Assembly (NCBI GenBank): GCA_018648405.1
Contig: JABGRF010000241.1
Span: forward strand, 1-35,310
DNA from: Candidatus Scalindua sp.
GTDB taxonomy: Bacteria > Planctomycetota > Brocadiia > Brocadiales > Scalinduaceae
DNA: 35,310 bases
Direction: 5' to 3'
Part shown: positions 1-8,218 of the stretch, in pieces
How the letters are laid out: each line of letters begins with the position of its first letter
Numbering within the stretch: the first letter of the stretch is position 1
Program-made: the position numbers and the translations under genes
The notes under the pieces: model-generated
Told to the model about the DNA's origin: nothing
Databases searched by the model: none
What the model saw: only the letters and a program-made list of their open reading frames with translations

Positions 1-664
1 TTTTCTTAAGCTCAATCTCACCGGGTTTCCAGTGCGGTGTAACACCATGCCTCCTGAACAGGTAGATATGGATCGCCATAAAAGCCATAAGACCAGCTGG
101 CAGAAAAAAAACGTGAAAACTGTAAAATCGAGTCAACGTCAGATTCCCATAATCATTTCCACCCTGAACTACCTCTTTTAGAAACTCTCCAATGCCAGGT
201 GACAAGCCCATGATGCTTGTAGCAACTTGAGTCGCCCAGAAACCTTTCTGATCCCATGGAAGAAGATAGCCAGTTAGTCCGAATCCAAAAACCATAAAGA
301 GCATAAAAACCCCGGTAATCCAGTTCAGCTCACGAGGCCTCCTGTATGCACCATAAATCAGTGTTTGTCCCATATGGAGGACAGCAAGAACAATCATTGC
401 ACTTGAACCTATATTATGCATACCTCTTACAAACCATCCGGAAAAAGTCTTATGTTGAATGTAATACACACTTCCCCATGCATCTGTTGCTGATGCAGAG
501 TAACCAGTAGCAAGCATAACACCGGATATAACCTGCATCATAAATACAAAAATCAGGGCACTTCCAAAAACATAAGACCACTTAGCTCCGCCTTCTACCG
601 GTTCATCCATGAAAAAGCTAAAGAGTGTGCTTATTCCAAGTCTATCTTCTAACCATTTCTTCAT
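1..664 (-). CDS. Cytochrome b (N-terminal part) of a bc-type complex, partial
   Basis: This is the membrane dihaem cytochrome b subunit of a quinol:cytochrome c oxidoreductase. The open frame runs from an ATG at 662-664 (MKKWLEDRLG) to the window edge without a stop, about 221 residues. I see hydrophobic helices at roughly residues 32-55, 84-105, 118-137 and 186-206. Haem-ligand His pairs lie in RGMHNIGS and VLHMGQT (second helix) and in FYSFHVFF and AIHIYLF (fourth helix), the classic b-haem spacing. GYLLPWDQKGFWA is a signature of the family. It lies 47 bp downstream of the Rieske gene and is surely co-transcribed with it. The C-terminus is outside the window, so I cannot tell whether it is a b6-like short subunit, a full-length cytochrome b or a fusion to c-type haem domains. 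Confidence 0.93.
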   Translation of the reverse strand, partial: MKKWLEDRLGISTLFSFFMDEPVEGGAKWSYVFGSALIFVFMMQVISGVMLATGYSASATDAWGSVYYIQHKTFSGWFVRGMHNIGSSAMIVLAVLHMGQTLIYGAYRRPRELNWITGVFMLFMVFGFGLTGYLLPWDQKGFWATQVATSIMGLSPGIGEFLKEVVQGGNDYGNLTLTRFYSFHVFFLPAGLMAFMAIHIYLFRRHGVTPHWKPGEIELKK

Positions 665-711
665 TATCTCGTTATTTACTCCAGTGTTTTGTAATCTTAA
701 TAAGTAATTAT

Positions 712-1266
712 CTAAGCAGGCATTTTTCCAGAAATACCTAATCTCATTTTCTCATATTTTACAAATATTTTTCCATCTTTAATCTCTGTCTCTAGAGTAT
801 CCATTCCACGTGGAGATGGCCCGGAAAGCACCCTTCCTTCTATATCAAAAAAACTATCATGACACGGGCATATAAACTTCCCGGAACCCTCATCCCAATT
901 AATCCCACAACCAAGATGTGGACATATTGAAGTAAAAGCAGTAAATTTCTTGTCCTCGTTCATTATAATCCAAACTGCTCCTATTTCCATAGGGGGGAAT
1001 TTTGTCCATGCATCCGTTTTGGCATCCACAATTTTTACGTTCATGGGAACGTTTACCTGACAGCTACTTATACTACCCAGCTCAATCAATCCGGTTGAAC
1101 CGGAAACCGTCTGCCGCAAAGCCGGACTTATAAAAGTACGTATCAGTGGAACAGCGTAAGCTACACCGATAAGAGACGATAATACAACAGAACATATCTT
1201 TAGAAAGTCACGTCTTCCTTTATTTGAATGTAGTTCTGTTTCTTCTACATAAATTTGTTTATTCAT
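712..1266 (-). CDS. Rieske iron-sulfur protein of a bc-type complex
   Basis: A 184-residue Rieske [2Fe-2S] subunit that takes an electron from quinol at the Qo site of the partner cytochrome b. Cluster box 1 is CPHLGC (residues 115-120) and box 2 is CPCHDS (133-138), giving the two Cys and two His ligands and the disulfide Cys pair. The N-terminus carries a twin-arginine motif (GRRDFLK, residues 17-23) followed by one hydrophobic helix (about 25-47), so it is a Tat-exported, membrane-anchored protein. I chose the ATG at 1266 because AGGAG lies about 8 nt upstream. An in-frame start 13 codons earlier has no such site and would add residues outside the usual layout. The next gene is cytochrome b. 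The cluster probably starts in the 1267-1531 spacer. Confidence 0.95.
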   Translation of the reverse strand: MNKQIYVEETELHSNKGRRDFLKICSVVLSSLIGVAYAVPLIRTFISPALRQTVSGSTGLIELGSISSCQVNVPMNVKIVDAKTDAWTKFPPMEIGAVWIIMNEDKKFTAFTSICPHLGCGINWDEGSGKFICPCHDSFFDIEGRVLSGPSPRGMDTLETEIKDGKIFVKYEKMRLGISGKMPA

Positions 1267-1531
1267 ATTTAGTGCTCCTAAACTGTCAAACTGAAAGCCA
1301 ACCAAGAAAAACCATTCAATCAGAAGTGAATTAAGATGGTCTACTTACGATTAGTAATATCAATCCTGATAACTAAAATTCGTATTTTTATCACAATAAT
1401 AGATAGTTAGACTAATATAAACACTATGGTGGATTAATAAGAGGAGTCGAAAGGACTTAAACGATTGATTTATAACACACCTTATAAACTTCTTACAATT
1501 TTCCCCACAAAACAGGAATAATTAAAAAGAG

Positions 1532-2341
1532 TTAATTTTGATTTTTCGTACTAGTTACAAGTTCTCCCACAAACTCCCCTACCTTATCAACCAACACACT
1601 GCAATCCTGATTAATATGCTTCTCTATTTCTCTTACTATGGCACTTCCTACAATAACGCCGTCAGCAATTCTCCCGGCCATTCTAGCCTGCTCAGGAGTT
1701 GATATTCCAAATCCAAGGGCAACCGGCAAGGATGTTGCTTTTTTTATTTTTTGGATGTTAGTTGTTATCTCTTTATTTAATTCATTTTTAGAACCTGTTA
1801 TCCCTACTACTGATATATAATATAAAAAACCTTGAGATTTTTTTACAATTAAATCCACACGATCATCAGTCGTTGTCGGAGCAATAAAACAGGCCACCTT
1901 GAAATCTTCCACCTTCCCCGTCTCAATTATATCCTCTGCTTCCTCAATAGGAAGATCTGGAATTGTAGCACCGTCAAGTCCAGCTTTAGCAGCATTTTTT
2001 ACAAATTCCTTATGTCCGTACTTAAAAAGTATGCTCTGAGATATCATAGATACAATAGGAATCTGAGATTCCTTCCGAACATCCCTAACAAGTTCTAATA
2101 TATCGGAAAACTTAATACCTGATGAAAGCGCCCTATAATAAGACGATTGAATCACAGGGCCATCTGCAATAGGATCAGAATACGGAACACCAAGCTCTAT
2201 CATATCAGCGCCCCTTCTGTCAAATTCCAATATCAATTCCCTAGTAGCATCCAGATTCGGATCCCCTGCGGTTATAAAAGGTATAAATGCGGGCACACCT
2301 TTCTCTTTCAATTCTTTAAATTTGGCATCAATCCTATTCAC
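1532..2341 (-). CDS. trpA: Tryptophan synthase alpha subunit
   Basis: A 269-residue TIM-barrel subunit that cleaves indole-3-glycerol phosphate to indole and glyceraldehyde 3-phosphate and passes indole to TrpB. Visible hallmarks are the N-terminal FIPFITAGDP, the catalytic Glu/Asp region IELGVPYSDPIADGP, and the phosphate-binding GFGIS and GVIVGSAIV segments near the C-terminus. Length is normal for the family. The start is GTG at 2339-2341. An AAAGGA Shine-Dalgarno-like stretch lies about 11 nt upstream, and the ATG in between is followed at once by a stop (ATG TTT TAA). It sits 61 bp downstream of trpB, the usual trpBA pair. No other trp genes are in the window. Confidence 0.97.
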   Translation of the reverse strand: MNRIDAKFKELKEKGVPAFIPFITAGDPNLDATRELILEFDRRGADMIELGVPYSDPIADGPVIQSSYYRALSSGIKFSDILELVRDVRKESQIPIVSMISQSILFKYGHKEFVKNAAKAGLDGATIPDLPIEEAEDIIETGKVEDFKVACFIAPTTTDDRVDLIVKKSQGFLYYISVVGITGSKNELNKEITTNIQKIKKATSLPVALGFGISTPEQARMAGRIADGVIVGSAIVREIEKHINQDCSVLVDKVGEFVGELVTSTKNQN

Positions 2342-2402
2342 TTAAAACATGTTCCTTTTATATAGTTATGGCTCAACCAAAATACATGGCCTCACCTTTT
2401 AA

Positions 2403-3644
2403 TTACAGATCAATTCCCAGCTTACTGGCAACCTCAAAAGAGTCCTTATCTCCACTTCCAGATAGATTTAATATAATAATCTTATCTTTATCTACTGTTG
2501 GCGCAAACTTTACCATATACGCTATTGCGTGAGATGCTTCGAGTGCAGGAATGATACCTTCCAATCGTGCACACATACTGAACGCGTCTACAGCCTCATC
2601 ATCAGTGACAGAAACATATTCAGCCCTGTGGATATCTTTTAAGTAGCTATGTTCCGGCCCAACTCCAGGATAATCGAGACCTGCAGAAATTGAATGTACT
2701 GGCGATGTCTGACCATCATCATCCTGTAAGACATAGCTAAGACTGCCGTGAAGCACACCCTTCTCACCACTGGAAAGAGTAGAGGCATGTTGTCCTACAT
2801 CATAACCCAATCCACCAGCCTCAACACCAATCAATTTTACATCCTTGTCATCAATAAATGGATAAAAAGCACCAATCGCATTACTTCCACCACCAACACA
2901 TGCTATGATATAATCAGGTAATCTCCCCTCTGCACTCTGAATTTGCTCCCTCATCTCCTGTCCAATTACTATCTGAAAATCCCTGACCATAACTGGATAT
3001 GGATGAGGACCAACCACTGAACCAATTATATAATGAGTATTAACGACTGAAGACATCCAATCTCTTAGAGCCTCGTTAGTTGCATCTTTAAGAGTTTTTG
3101 ATCCTGTCTTTACCGGTATAACATTGGCCCCAAGCAATTTCATCCTGAACACGTTTAAAGATTGCCTTCGTATGTCTTCCTCTCCCATATAGACATCGCA
3201 CTCTAAACCAAACATCGCAGCCGCAGTAGCCGTTGCAACGCCATGCTGTCCAGCGCCTGTTTCAGCAATAATTCTCTTCTTCCCCATTCGGATGGCAAGA
3301 AGAACCTGCCCCATTGTATTATTTATTTTGTGAGCGCCTGTGTGATTTAAATCTTCTCTCTTAAGATATATTTTTGGACCATTTAATTTCTCTGTTAATC
3401 TTCGTGCAAAATATAGTGGTGATGGCCTGCCTACATATTCATTTAAATAATATTTTAATTCTTCATTAAATTTAGGATCATCTTTAGCCGTTAGATATTC
3501 CCTCTCTAGCTGCTCTAGTGCCGGCATTAATGTTTCAGGTACAAATTTACCGCCATATTCACCAAAGTGCCCACTCTTATCCGGTATATTCTGTCCATAA
3601 AATGCTTCGGCTATATTTATATTATTATCTGTCATGGTTTTCAT
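2403..3644 (-). CDS. trpB: Tryptophan synthase beta subunit
   Basis: A 413-residue PLP-dependent subunit that condenses indole with L-serine. The PLP Schiff-base Lys is K106 in [10 protein letters not shown], and the phosphate-binding loop is [10 protein letters not shown] (about 251-260). [13 protein letters not shown] near the start and [11 protein letters not shown] are family signatures, so it is the TrpB1 type that pairs with TrpA. The ATG at 3644 has AAGGGAA about 6 nt upstream. A second ATG three codons in is possible. Its start codon is only 19 nt beyond the U-tract of the terminator that closes the preceding HAO-family gene, which leaves no room for a promoter. Transcription must come by read-through or from a promoter within the 3' part of that gene. 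Confidence 0.98.
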   Translation of the reverse strand: MKTMTDNNINIAEAFYGQNIPDKSGHFGEYGGKFVPETLMPALEQLEREYLTAKDDPKFNEELKYYLNEYVGRPSPLYFARRLTEKLNGPKIYLKREDLNHTGAHKINNTMGQVLLAIRMGKKRIIAETGAGQHGVATATAAAMFGLECDVYMGEEDIRRQSLNVFRMKLLGANVIPVKTGSKTLKDATNEALRDWMSSVVNTHYIIGSVVGPHPYPVMVRDFQIVIGQEMREQIQSAEGRLPDYIIACVGGGSNAIGAFYPFIDDKDVKLIGVEAGGLGYDVGQHASTLSSGEKGVLHGSLSYVLQDDDGQTSPVHSISAGLDYPGVGPEHSYLKDIHRAEYVSVTDDEAVDAFSMCARLEGIIPALEASHAIAYMVKFAPTVDKDKIIILNLSGSGDKDSFEVASKLGIDL

Positions 3645-3660
3645 AATTTATTCCCTTGGC

Positions 3661-3704
3661 ACAAAAAAAGGGTAGCACAGTTTAGAAATCTCCGTGCTAC
3701 CCTT
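3661..3704 (-). terminator. Rho-independent terminator after the HAO-family gene
   Basis: A perfect 11-bp inverted repeat, with arms at 3668-3678 and 3694-3704 (AAGGGTAGCAC and its complement), is followed on the minus strand by seven T. It lies 30 bp after the HAO-family stop and immediately before the trpB ribosome-binding site, so it could also act as an attenuator for trpBA. Confidence 0.9.
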
Positions 3705-3734
3705 CTAAAAACAACAAAAGTTATTTAATGAAGA

Positions 3735-5306
3735 TTAGTGTTCTTCACCAAAACAAGGATGATCGCCGTGATCACATGCATCTTCGACTATATCACCCTC
3801 TGTCCTCTTATAACCAGTAAGAAGATCAGTATACTCACCATGCTTCCAGAAATCGAAAGCCTTATGCTCTATACCAACCTCTTTTTCAAGAGTAGAAATT
3901 CTTCTTAACTTTGAAGCTTCATCCTTGATCTGGATAAGATGTCTGTCCATTGGGAACGCACCTGCATTGTAAGAAACGTCATCAATTGCGAAATGCGCTG
4001 CTGATTTGTATACAGCAGTTACCTGGTAAACAATCATCTCAACTGCAAGTCTTTCAATGTTTGATACATTGTAGAATCTTGGAGCACCACCTGGTAGTAA
4101 ATTCATCGTGTGACCACCAGTGTAGTCAGGTGCAAGGTCAGCCGGCATTGGATCAAACAAGCCTTCAAGATATAACCCAACAATAACGCCAACTGCTTCA
4201 CGCCATTTAGTGAAACTGACGTTAATCTGCTCATCCATACCATACATTTGCTCTGCAGCAAATCTAGGTGAGTGACAACCCTGACATTTCTTTATCCATG
4301 CATCCCTCTTAGCTTTATGCTGAGGTGCACCTCTGTCGAGCAGAAACATACCCATATGTGCATAATCAGTTGCCATATGCTGTACGTTGTGATTACCATC
4401 TTCACCTATATGACAGTACGCACATGTAGGAGTACGGTAATTCTTAGGAGTCATCTTCTTATCCCAATCCCAAGTATCACCTTCCATCATATAAATCTTA
4501 CCATGAAAAGAGTTGTACCAGAACTCATATTCAGCATGGTCTACACCCATGTGACATACACCACATGTATCTGGCTTTCTTGCTTCTGATGGTTTGAACT
4601 GATGCCTTGTATGACATCCGTCACATCTGTTTCCAGCAATACCATGACATTGAGCACAACTAGCAACTTCTTCCGCAGGTTTTCCAATTTGCCAAGCAAA
4701 TTCGGTAACTGATATATCCCAAATTGTGTGAGAGCCATGCGAACCCTGCCCACCAGCAAGATGTTCACTTTTTTCCTTTGCATGACACTTACCACAAGTG
4801 GTGACGCTAGGCATTATCAATTCCTGATGGTTGTTACCATGACATGCATCACATCCTACTACCTGTTCCGCATCCATCGAAGCTGTCTTTCCACCTTTTG
4901 AGTGCTGACTCAGTTTCCAGTCTACTACTATTCGTGGCGTCTGGATTGAATGACATAGAACACACTCTTCAGGCTTAAATACTCCCTCAACCTTTTGTGT
5001 TGATACATAGTAATCATCTGGATTATAGTACAATGCTGTTATAGGTAAGTAATTAAATATGTTTTTGAACTTACCCTCACCCGGAAATGTTCTATCTGGA
5101 CCAGTGTATCTAGCTGTCAAACCAAAGACATACATTGTTCCGTCATCATCATCTCCAACAGCCTGTCCATAAATTGATGATGCTACATCCTGAAACGTTG
5201 GTGCTGCATCATCAGCACTTGCATTTTTGCAGAAATTCATCGGCAAAAGAGCACAACCGGCAATGATTGCCAGCATCAACAAACAACCTTTTATTGATCG
5301 TATCAT
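3735..5306 (-). CDS. Octahaem hydroxylamine oxidoreductase-family protein
   Basis: A 523-residue exported multihaem protein of the HAO family, enzymes that oxidise hydroxylamine or hydrazine or, in some anammox paralogues, reduce nitrite. A signal peptide occupies residues 1-31 (cleavage near NASA/DD). Eight CXXCH motifs start at about residues 115, 152, 171, 217, 228, 248, 296 and 341. By position the fourth (CAQCH) would be the catalytic P460-type haem. The C-terminal helical part (360-480) normally supplies the Tyr that cross-links this haem. Here the segment SNIERLAVEM appears to have Ala where I would expect Tyr, so a reductive (nitrite-reducing) paralogue is possible. This is inference without an alignment. 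It has its own promoter, a long leader and a terminator, and lies between the hzs and trp/bc genes. I cannot assign the exact substrate. Confidence 0.92.
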   Translation of the reverse strand: MIRSIKGCLLMLAIIAGCALLPMNFCKNASADDAAPTFQDVASSIYGQAVGDDDDGTMYVFGLTARYTGPDRTFPGEGKFKNIFNYLPITALYYNPDDYYVSTQKVEGVFKPEECVLCHSIQTPRIVVDWKLSQHSKGGKTASMDAEQVVGCDACHGNNHQELIMPSVTTCGKCHAKEKSEHLAGGQGSHGSHTIWDISVTEFAWQIGKPAEEVASCAQCHGIAGNRCDGCHTRHQFKPSEARKPDTCGVCHMGVDHAEYEFWYNSFHGKIYMMEGDTWDWDKKMTPKNYRTPTCAYCHIGEDGNHNVQHMATDYAHMGMFLLDRGAPQHKAKRDAWIKKCQGCHSPRFAAEQMYGMDEQINVSFTKWREAVGVIVGLYLEGLFDPMPADLAPDYTGGHTMNLLPGGAPRFYNVSNIERLAVEMIVYQVTAVYKSAAHFAIDDVSYNAGAFPMDRHLIQIKDEASKLRRISTLEKEVGIEHKAFDFWKHGEYTDLLTGYKRTEGDIVEDACDHGDHPCFGEEH

Positions 5307-5522
5307 TCTTCTTCCATCCCCTTTCTTCTTAGTATAAAAAGATACAATAACAACTTCTTAAAAAACTATTGCAATAAAACAGTCCCGTTACAACTAGAAC
5401 TTTACCACAAACTTCATCATAGCTGCATCCCAATGTGTTTATCAGTTTAGACAACCCTTGTAAGCTCTTTAATTTTCAGATGTTATGTCTAAACGAGCGC
5501 TGACCACATACTTCTATATCGA
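5307..5522 (-). other. Long 5' leader of the HAO-family gene with a stem
   Basis: About 215 nt separate the predicted transcription start from the ATG at 5306. A perfect 9-bp inverted repeat (GTTTAGACA and its complement, at 5445-5453 and 5486-5494) encloses a 32-nt loop. The start codon is preceded by a GGGGAT..GGAAGAAGA purine-rich stretch. I recognise no known riboswitch. Confidence 0.5.
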
Positions 5523-5528
5523 AAGTAA

Positions 5529-5556
5529 ATTATACTAATAACCGCTTACATGTCAA
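5529..5556 (-). promoter_or_regulatory. Consensus sigma70-type promoter of the HAO-family gene
   Basis: On the minus strand TTGACA (5551-5556) and TATAAT (5529-5534) are both perfect consensus hexamers with a 16-bp spacer. The expected start is near 5522. It begins just after the hzsA terminator, so the HAO-family gene is transcribed separately from the hzs operon, presumably constitutively and strongly. Confidence 0.85.
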
Positions 5557-5570
5557 GCGATTTTACAAAT

Positions 5571-5619
5571 TATAAATAAAAAAAGCTGGCATAGCTTTCA
5601 TACTCCTGCTATGCCAGCT
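5571..5619 (-). terminator. Rho-independent terminator of the hzs operon
   Basis: A perfect 12-bp inverted repeat (AGCTGGCATAGC and its complement, arms 5584-5595 and 5608-5619) is followed on the minus strand by a run of seven T and more AT-rich DNA. It lies about 57 bp after the hzsA stop codon and closes the hzs transcription unit. Confidence 0.92.
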
Positions 5620-5634
5620 CTAAGCTAACTAAAC

Positions 5635-5678
5635 GCTCGAAAACGAGCATTTTTTAAGAATCTGAAACTAGATTCTTA
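5635..5678 (-). repeat. Two small hairpins at the hzsA 3' end
   Basis: A 9-bp perfect inverted repeat (TAAGAATCT and its complement, arms 5655-5663 and 5670-5678) includes the hzsA stop codon in its stem. A 5-bp GCTCG/CGAGC hairpin at 5635-5648 follows it. Neither has a U-tract on the minus strand. They may be 3'-end stabilising structures ahead of the true terminator. Confidence 0.5.
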
Positions 5679-8096
5679 TCTGCCACGATATCCTGGGTAT
5701 GGGTCAGGACCTTGAATGTTGTCCCATTGTGCGCCCAAATCTACCCACTCAACAAATAAGTATCTTTCTTCTGGTGTTAGCATGTTGTTATGCATAACCC
5801 TACCACCAACAGGTATAGGATTATTCCTTGCTGCGAACTGTGAAAGTTCTTCTTCATAAAGTCTCCAGATAAGAAGACTGTTTATTGCAGCACTTGGATT
5901 AACATACTTACCACCTATATTTGTGTCTCTACCCCTCTGAGGAGCTAAGAGACTGTTGTATGACTGACTGAATGCTGCAACGCCACCAACAGAAACCAAG
6001 CTTGTACTACCACTCAGATTAGGAGCCTGTGTAGAACTATGACAAGAAGCACATTTAGCATCTAAGATTGGCTGAATGTCTCTTCTGAAATCAACAGTTC
6101 TCAACTTGTCAATATTCAAACCTTCAACTGCTGCTGAAGTTGTACCTGAAGAACCACCATAATAAACATCATTAGGTACAACAACGTCATCACCATGTTT
6201 CACACCAGCATAATTACCATTCTTGTCAACTCTTAAGTTAGCCCACATAAATGGAGAATCATAATGGCTCAAATCACTGAACCACCAGTTGTAAAGCGCT
6301 TTTGTGTGAATGTTCAGATAACCCTTCTTATCATAAGAACCCCAGTGACAACCTGTACAAATCCTACCACCATATGGCCTTACATATGCCCATGATAGCT
6401 GAGTCTGTACTGCCATACCTTTGTCATCCAGAATCTGAGTGCAATATGCTTCATCACCTGGATGTGAACTTACAACAGAACCATCATCTTCTACATACTG
6501 ATAACCGAACATACGTCTCTGAGAGTAAGATGTTCCAGAGTTAGAACTTGACTTAGCACCACCAAGAAGGTGTGCACCAGCACCCTGAAGATATCTTTTA
6601 GAATCCGTCTCATTCGGCAGTACAGCATTTAGTACTCTGATAGCCTTGATGTCACCATGACCAACTTCTTTTGCCCTCTGATGTGCATAAGGACCAATTG
6701 GAAGATTTGTCAATGTTGTATCAAAGCATATTGTTGTACTCCATGAGTGAGGATATCCTTCAACTTTAACCTGGTCAAACGGCTGATAGGTTACAGTTGT
6801 TACACCAAACTCTGCTCCTGCTGTAAACGAGTTTATCCATCTTGGTTTGTAACGTGGATAAACAGGCTGAGGCTGATGATCATTCCATTCCGGATCATCG
6901 TATACCACTTCAGAAACAGTGCCCTTATCAGCACAGAAGTAGTAAAGACCAAAATCCTGTCTTTCAGCAGAAGACACCATTAGACGACCGTCTGGCAATG
7001 GATGAGGACTTCTATAAAGTCTTCCATCATTGCTCAACCTGGACTGTGTCTTAGCATGAGGAGTAGTCCAACTAACTCTTGCAAGATTACCTATGCCTGA
7101 GTTGTTGTCTAATGCCTCAATGTAATACACATATCCATCTGAAGCCTCTCTTGCCTGAATCTTAGGCGCATCTGGCTGCTCAGAAACCTCATTACCATAG
7201 ATATGCCTAGGATAAGAACCGTCCCAGTTATCTACAAGCAGGCATGTACTGCCGTTAGAGTTGTTATGAGTACCATTAGCTTGAGTACTACTGAACATGA
7301 TATTTCCGTCACGTGTGAGTGTTGGGTCAAAATTAGAACTTACATTGTAAGTAATCTTGTCCATAACAGTATCAACGTTAGGCATATCAAGTCCTACAAG
7401 CAAATGACCACAGATTCTATCCATTGACTTTCCACCCTGAGGGTCAAGTCTATAGATGTCAAAGTTGTAGTCTCTACCAAACTCATCCATTGAATTGTCA
7501 GGTGAATAAGCAAGCATCAAGAAACCCATCTTAGGAACTGTGCCACGAGGAGCCCAGTCACCTTCAAAATATCTAGCTCTTGATATAACTCTACCTTCAC
7601 CTTCTTCAATAGCACCAGCCGCATAGTAGATAGGACTTCTTGATGTACCAGGAGCATCAGTTAACTGCCTGACGCCTGTACCATCAATATTAACTTCCCA
7701 TATCTGACAACCACCACCATTTTTGTGAACACCTGCAAATGCAACCTTTGAACAATCCCAGTTAAGACAAGGATCAAAAGCACTCTGGAAGTCATTTGTT
7801 AGGACTTTCAGGCTTCTTGTCTTCGTGTTGTATGATACAATCCTGCTATCATTAGAAACATAATTTGGGTATTGATGATATGGATCGCCAGCAGTTGTAG
7901 GCTTTGACTGTGTGAACACAACAGTATCAACCTCTCCCTGAATCTCTTTTGCCATACCCCAGTAGTCGCCCCAAATAGCCTTACCAGGCTTAGCTCCACC
8001 TGTCATGACTTGAGCCTGGCAGTCTGCACTGCTAAAGAGCCCCCATATAGCAACAACACCAACCAGGGCAATTGACTTCAATAATCCCTTCTTCAT
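5676..8096 (-). CDS. hzsA: Hydrazine synthase alpha subunit
   Basis: Catalytic subunit of hydrazine synthase, which makes hydrazine from NO and ammonium in the anammoxosome. The 806 residues comprise a signal peptide (1-28), a propeller domain rich in TolB/PD40-like blades (about 60-450), a middle haem domain and a C-terminal cytochrome domain. The first haem motif is CTGCH (580-584) followed four residues later by Tyr588. In the Kuenenia structure, as I recall, the active-site haem alpha-I is ligated by a Tyr at exactly this spacing while the motif His binds zinc. The second motif is CASCH (682-686), and H769 in GGRVMHN is a candidate distal ligand. Length is close to the Kuenenia subunit. 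AGGAG lies 11 nt before the ATG. It is the last gene of the operon, 122 bp after hzsBC. Confidence 0.96.
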   Translation of the reverse strand: MKKGLLKSIALVGVVAIWGLFSSADCQAQVMTGGAKPGKAIWGDYWGMAKEIQGEVDTVVFTQSKPTTAGDPYHQYPNYVSNDSRIVSYNTKTRSLKVLTNDFQSAFDPCLNWDCSKVAFAGVHKNGGGCQIWEVNIDGTGVRQLTDAPGTSRSPIYYAAGAIEEGEGRVISRARYFEGDWAPRGTVPKMGFLMLAYSPDNSMDEFGRDYNFDIYRLDPQGGKSMDRICGHLLVGLDMPNVDTVMDKITYNVSSNFDPTLTRDGNIMFSSTQANGTHNNSNGSTCLLVDNWDGSYPRHIYGNEVSEQPDAPKIQAREASDGYVYYIEALDNNSGIGNLARVSWTTPHAKTQSRLSNDGRLYRSPHPLPDGRLMVSSAERQDFGLYYFCADKGTVSEVVYDDPEWNDHQPQPVYPRYKPRWINSFTAGAEFGVTTVTYQPFDQVKVEGYPHSWSTTICFDTTLTNLPIGPYAHQRAKEVGHGDIKAIRVLNAVLPNETDSKRYLQGAGAHLLGGAKSSSNSGTSYSQRRMFGYQYVEDDGSVVSSHPGDEAYCTQILDDKGMAVQTQLSWAYVRPYGGRICTGCHWGSYDKKGYLNIHTKALYNWWFSDLSHYDSPFMWANLRVDKNGNYAGVKHGDDVVVPNDVYYGGSSGTTSAAVEGLNIDKLRTVDFRRDIQPILDAKCASCHSSTQAPNLSGSTSLVSVGGVAAFSQSYNSLLAPQRGRDTNIGGKYVNPSAAINSLLIWRLYEEELSQFAARNNPIPVGGRVMHNNMLTPEERYLFVEWVDLGAQWDNIQGPDPYPGYRGR

Positions 8097-8175
8097 AAGT
8101 TGGTTTACTCCTTTCCTTTTAATATATTAAAATGAAACACAATTAATTCAGTTAAGTTAAATCTACCTACAGATT

Positions 8176-8201
8176 ATAGCCTCTGTAATATCAGAGACTA
8201 T
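8176..8201 (-). repeat. Hairpin between hzsBC and hzsA
   Basis: On the minus strand ATAGTCTCTG and CAGAGGCTAT form a 10-bp stem with one G-U pair and a 6-nt loop, starting 17 nt past the hzsBC stop. No U-tract follows, so it is not a terminator. It may be an mRNA-stability or processing element in the operon. Confidence 0.5.
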
Positions 8202-8218
8202 TGCCCCATAAAATGAAT

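Noticed and set aside
1306-1531. Promoter for the Rieske-cytochrome b pair
   Set aside because: Several AT-rich hexamers resemble -10 boxes, but none has a convincing -35 at proper spacing, and no FNR- or sigma54-type site was found.
4541-4795. Minus-strand ORF of 84 codons inside the HAO-family gene
   Set aside because: It lies in a different frame within a region of eight clear haem motifs and shows no start signal or family features.
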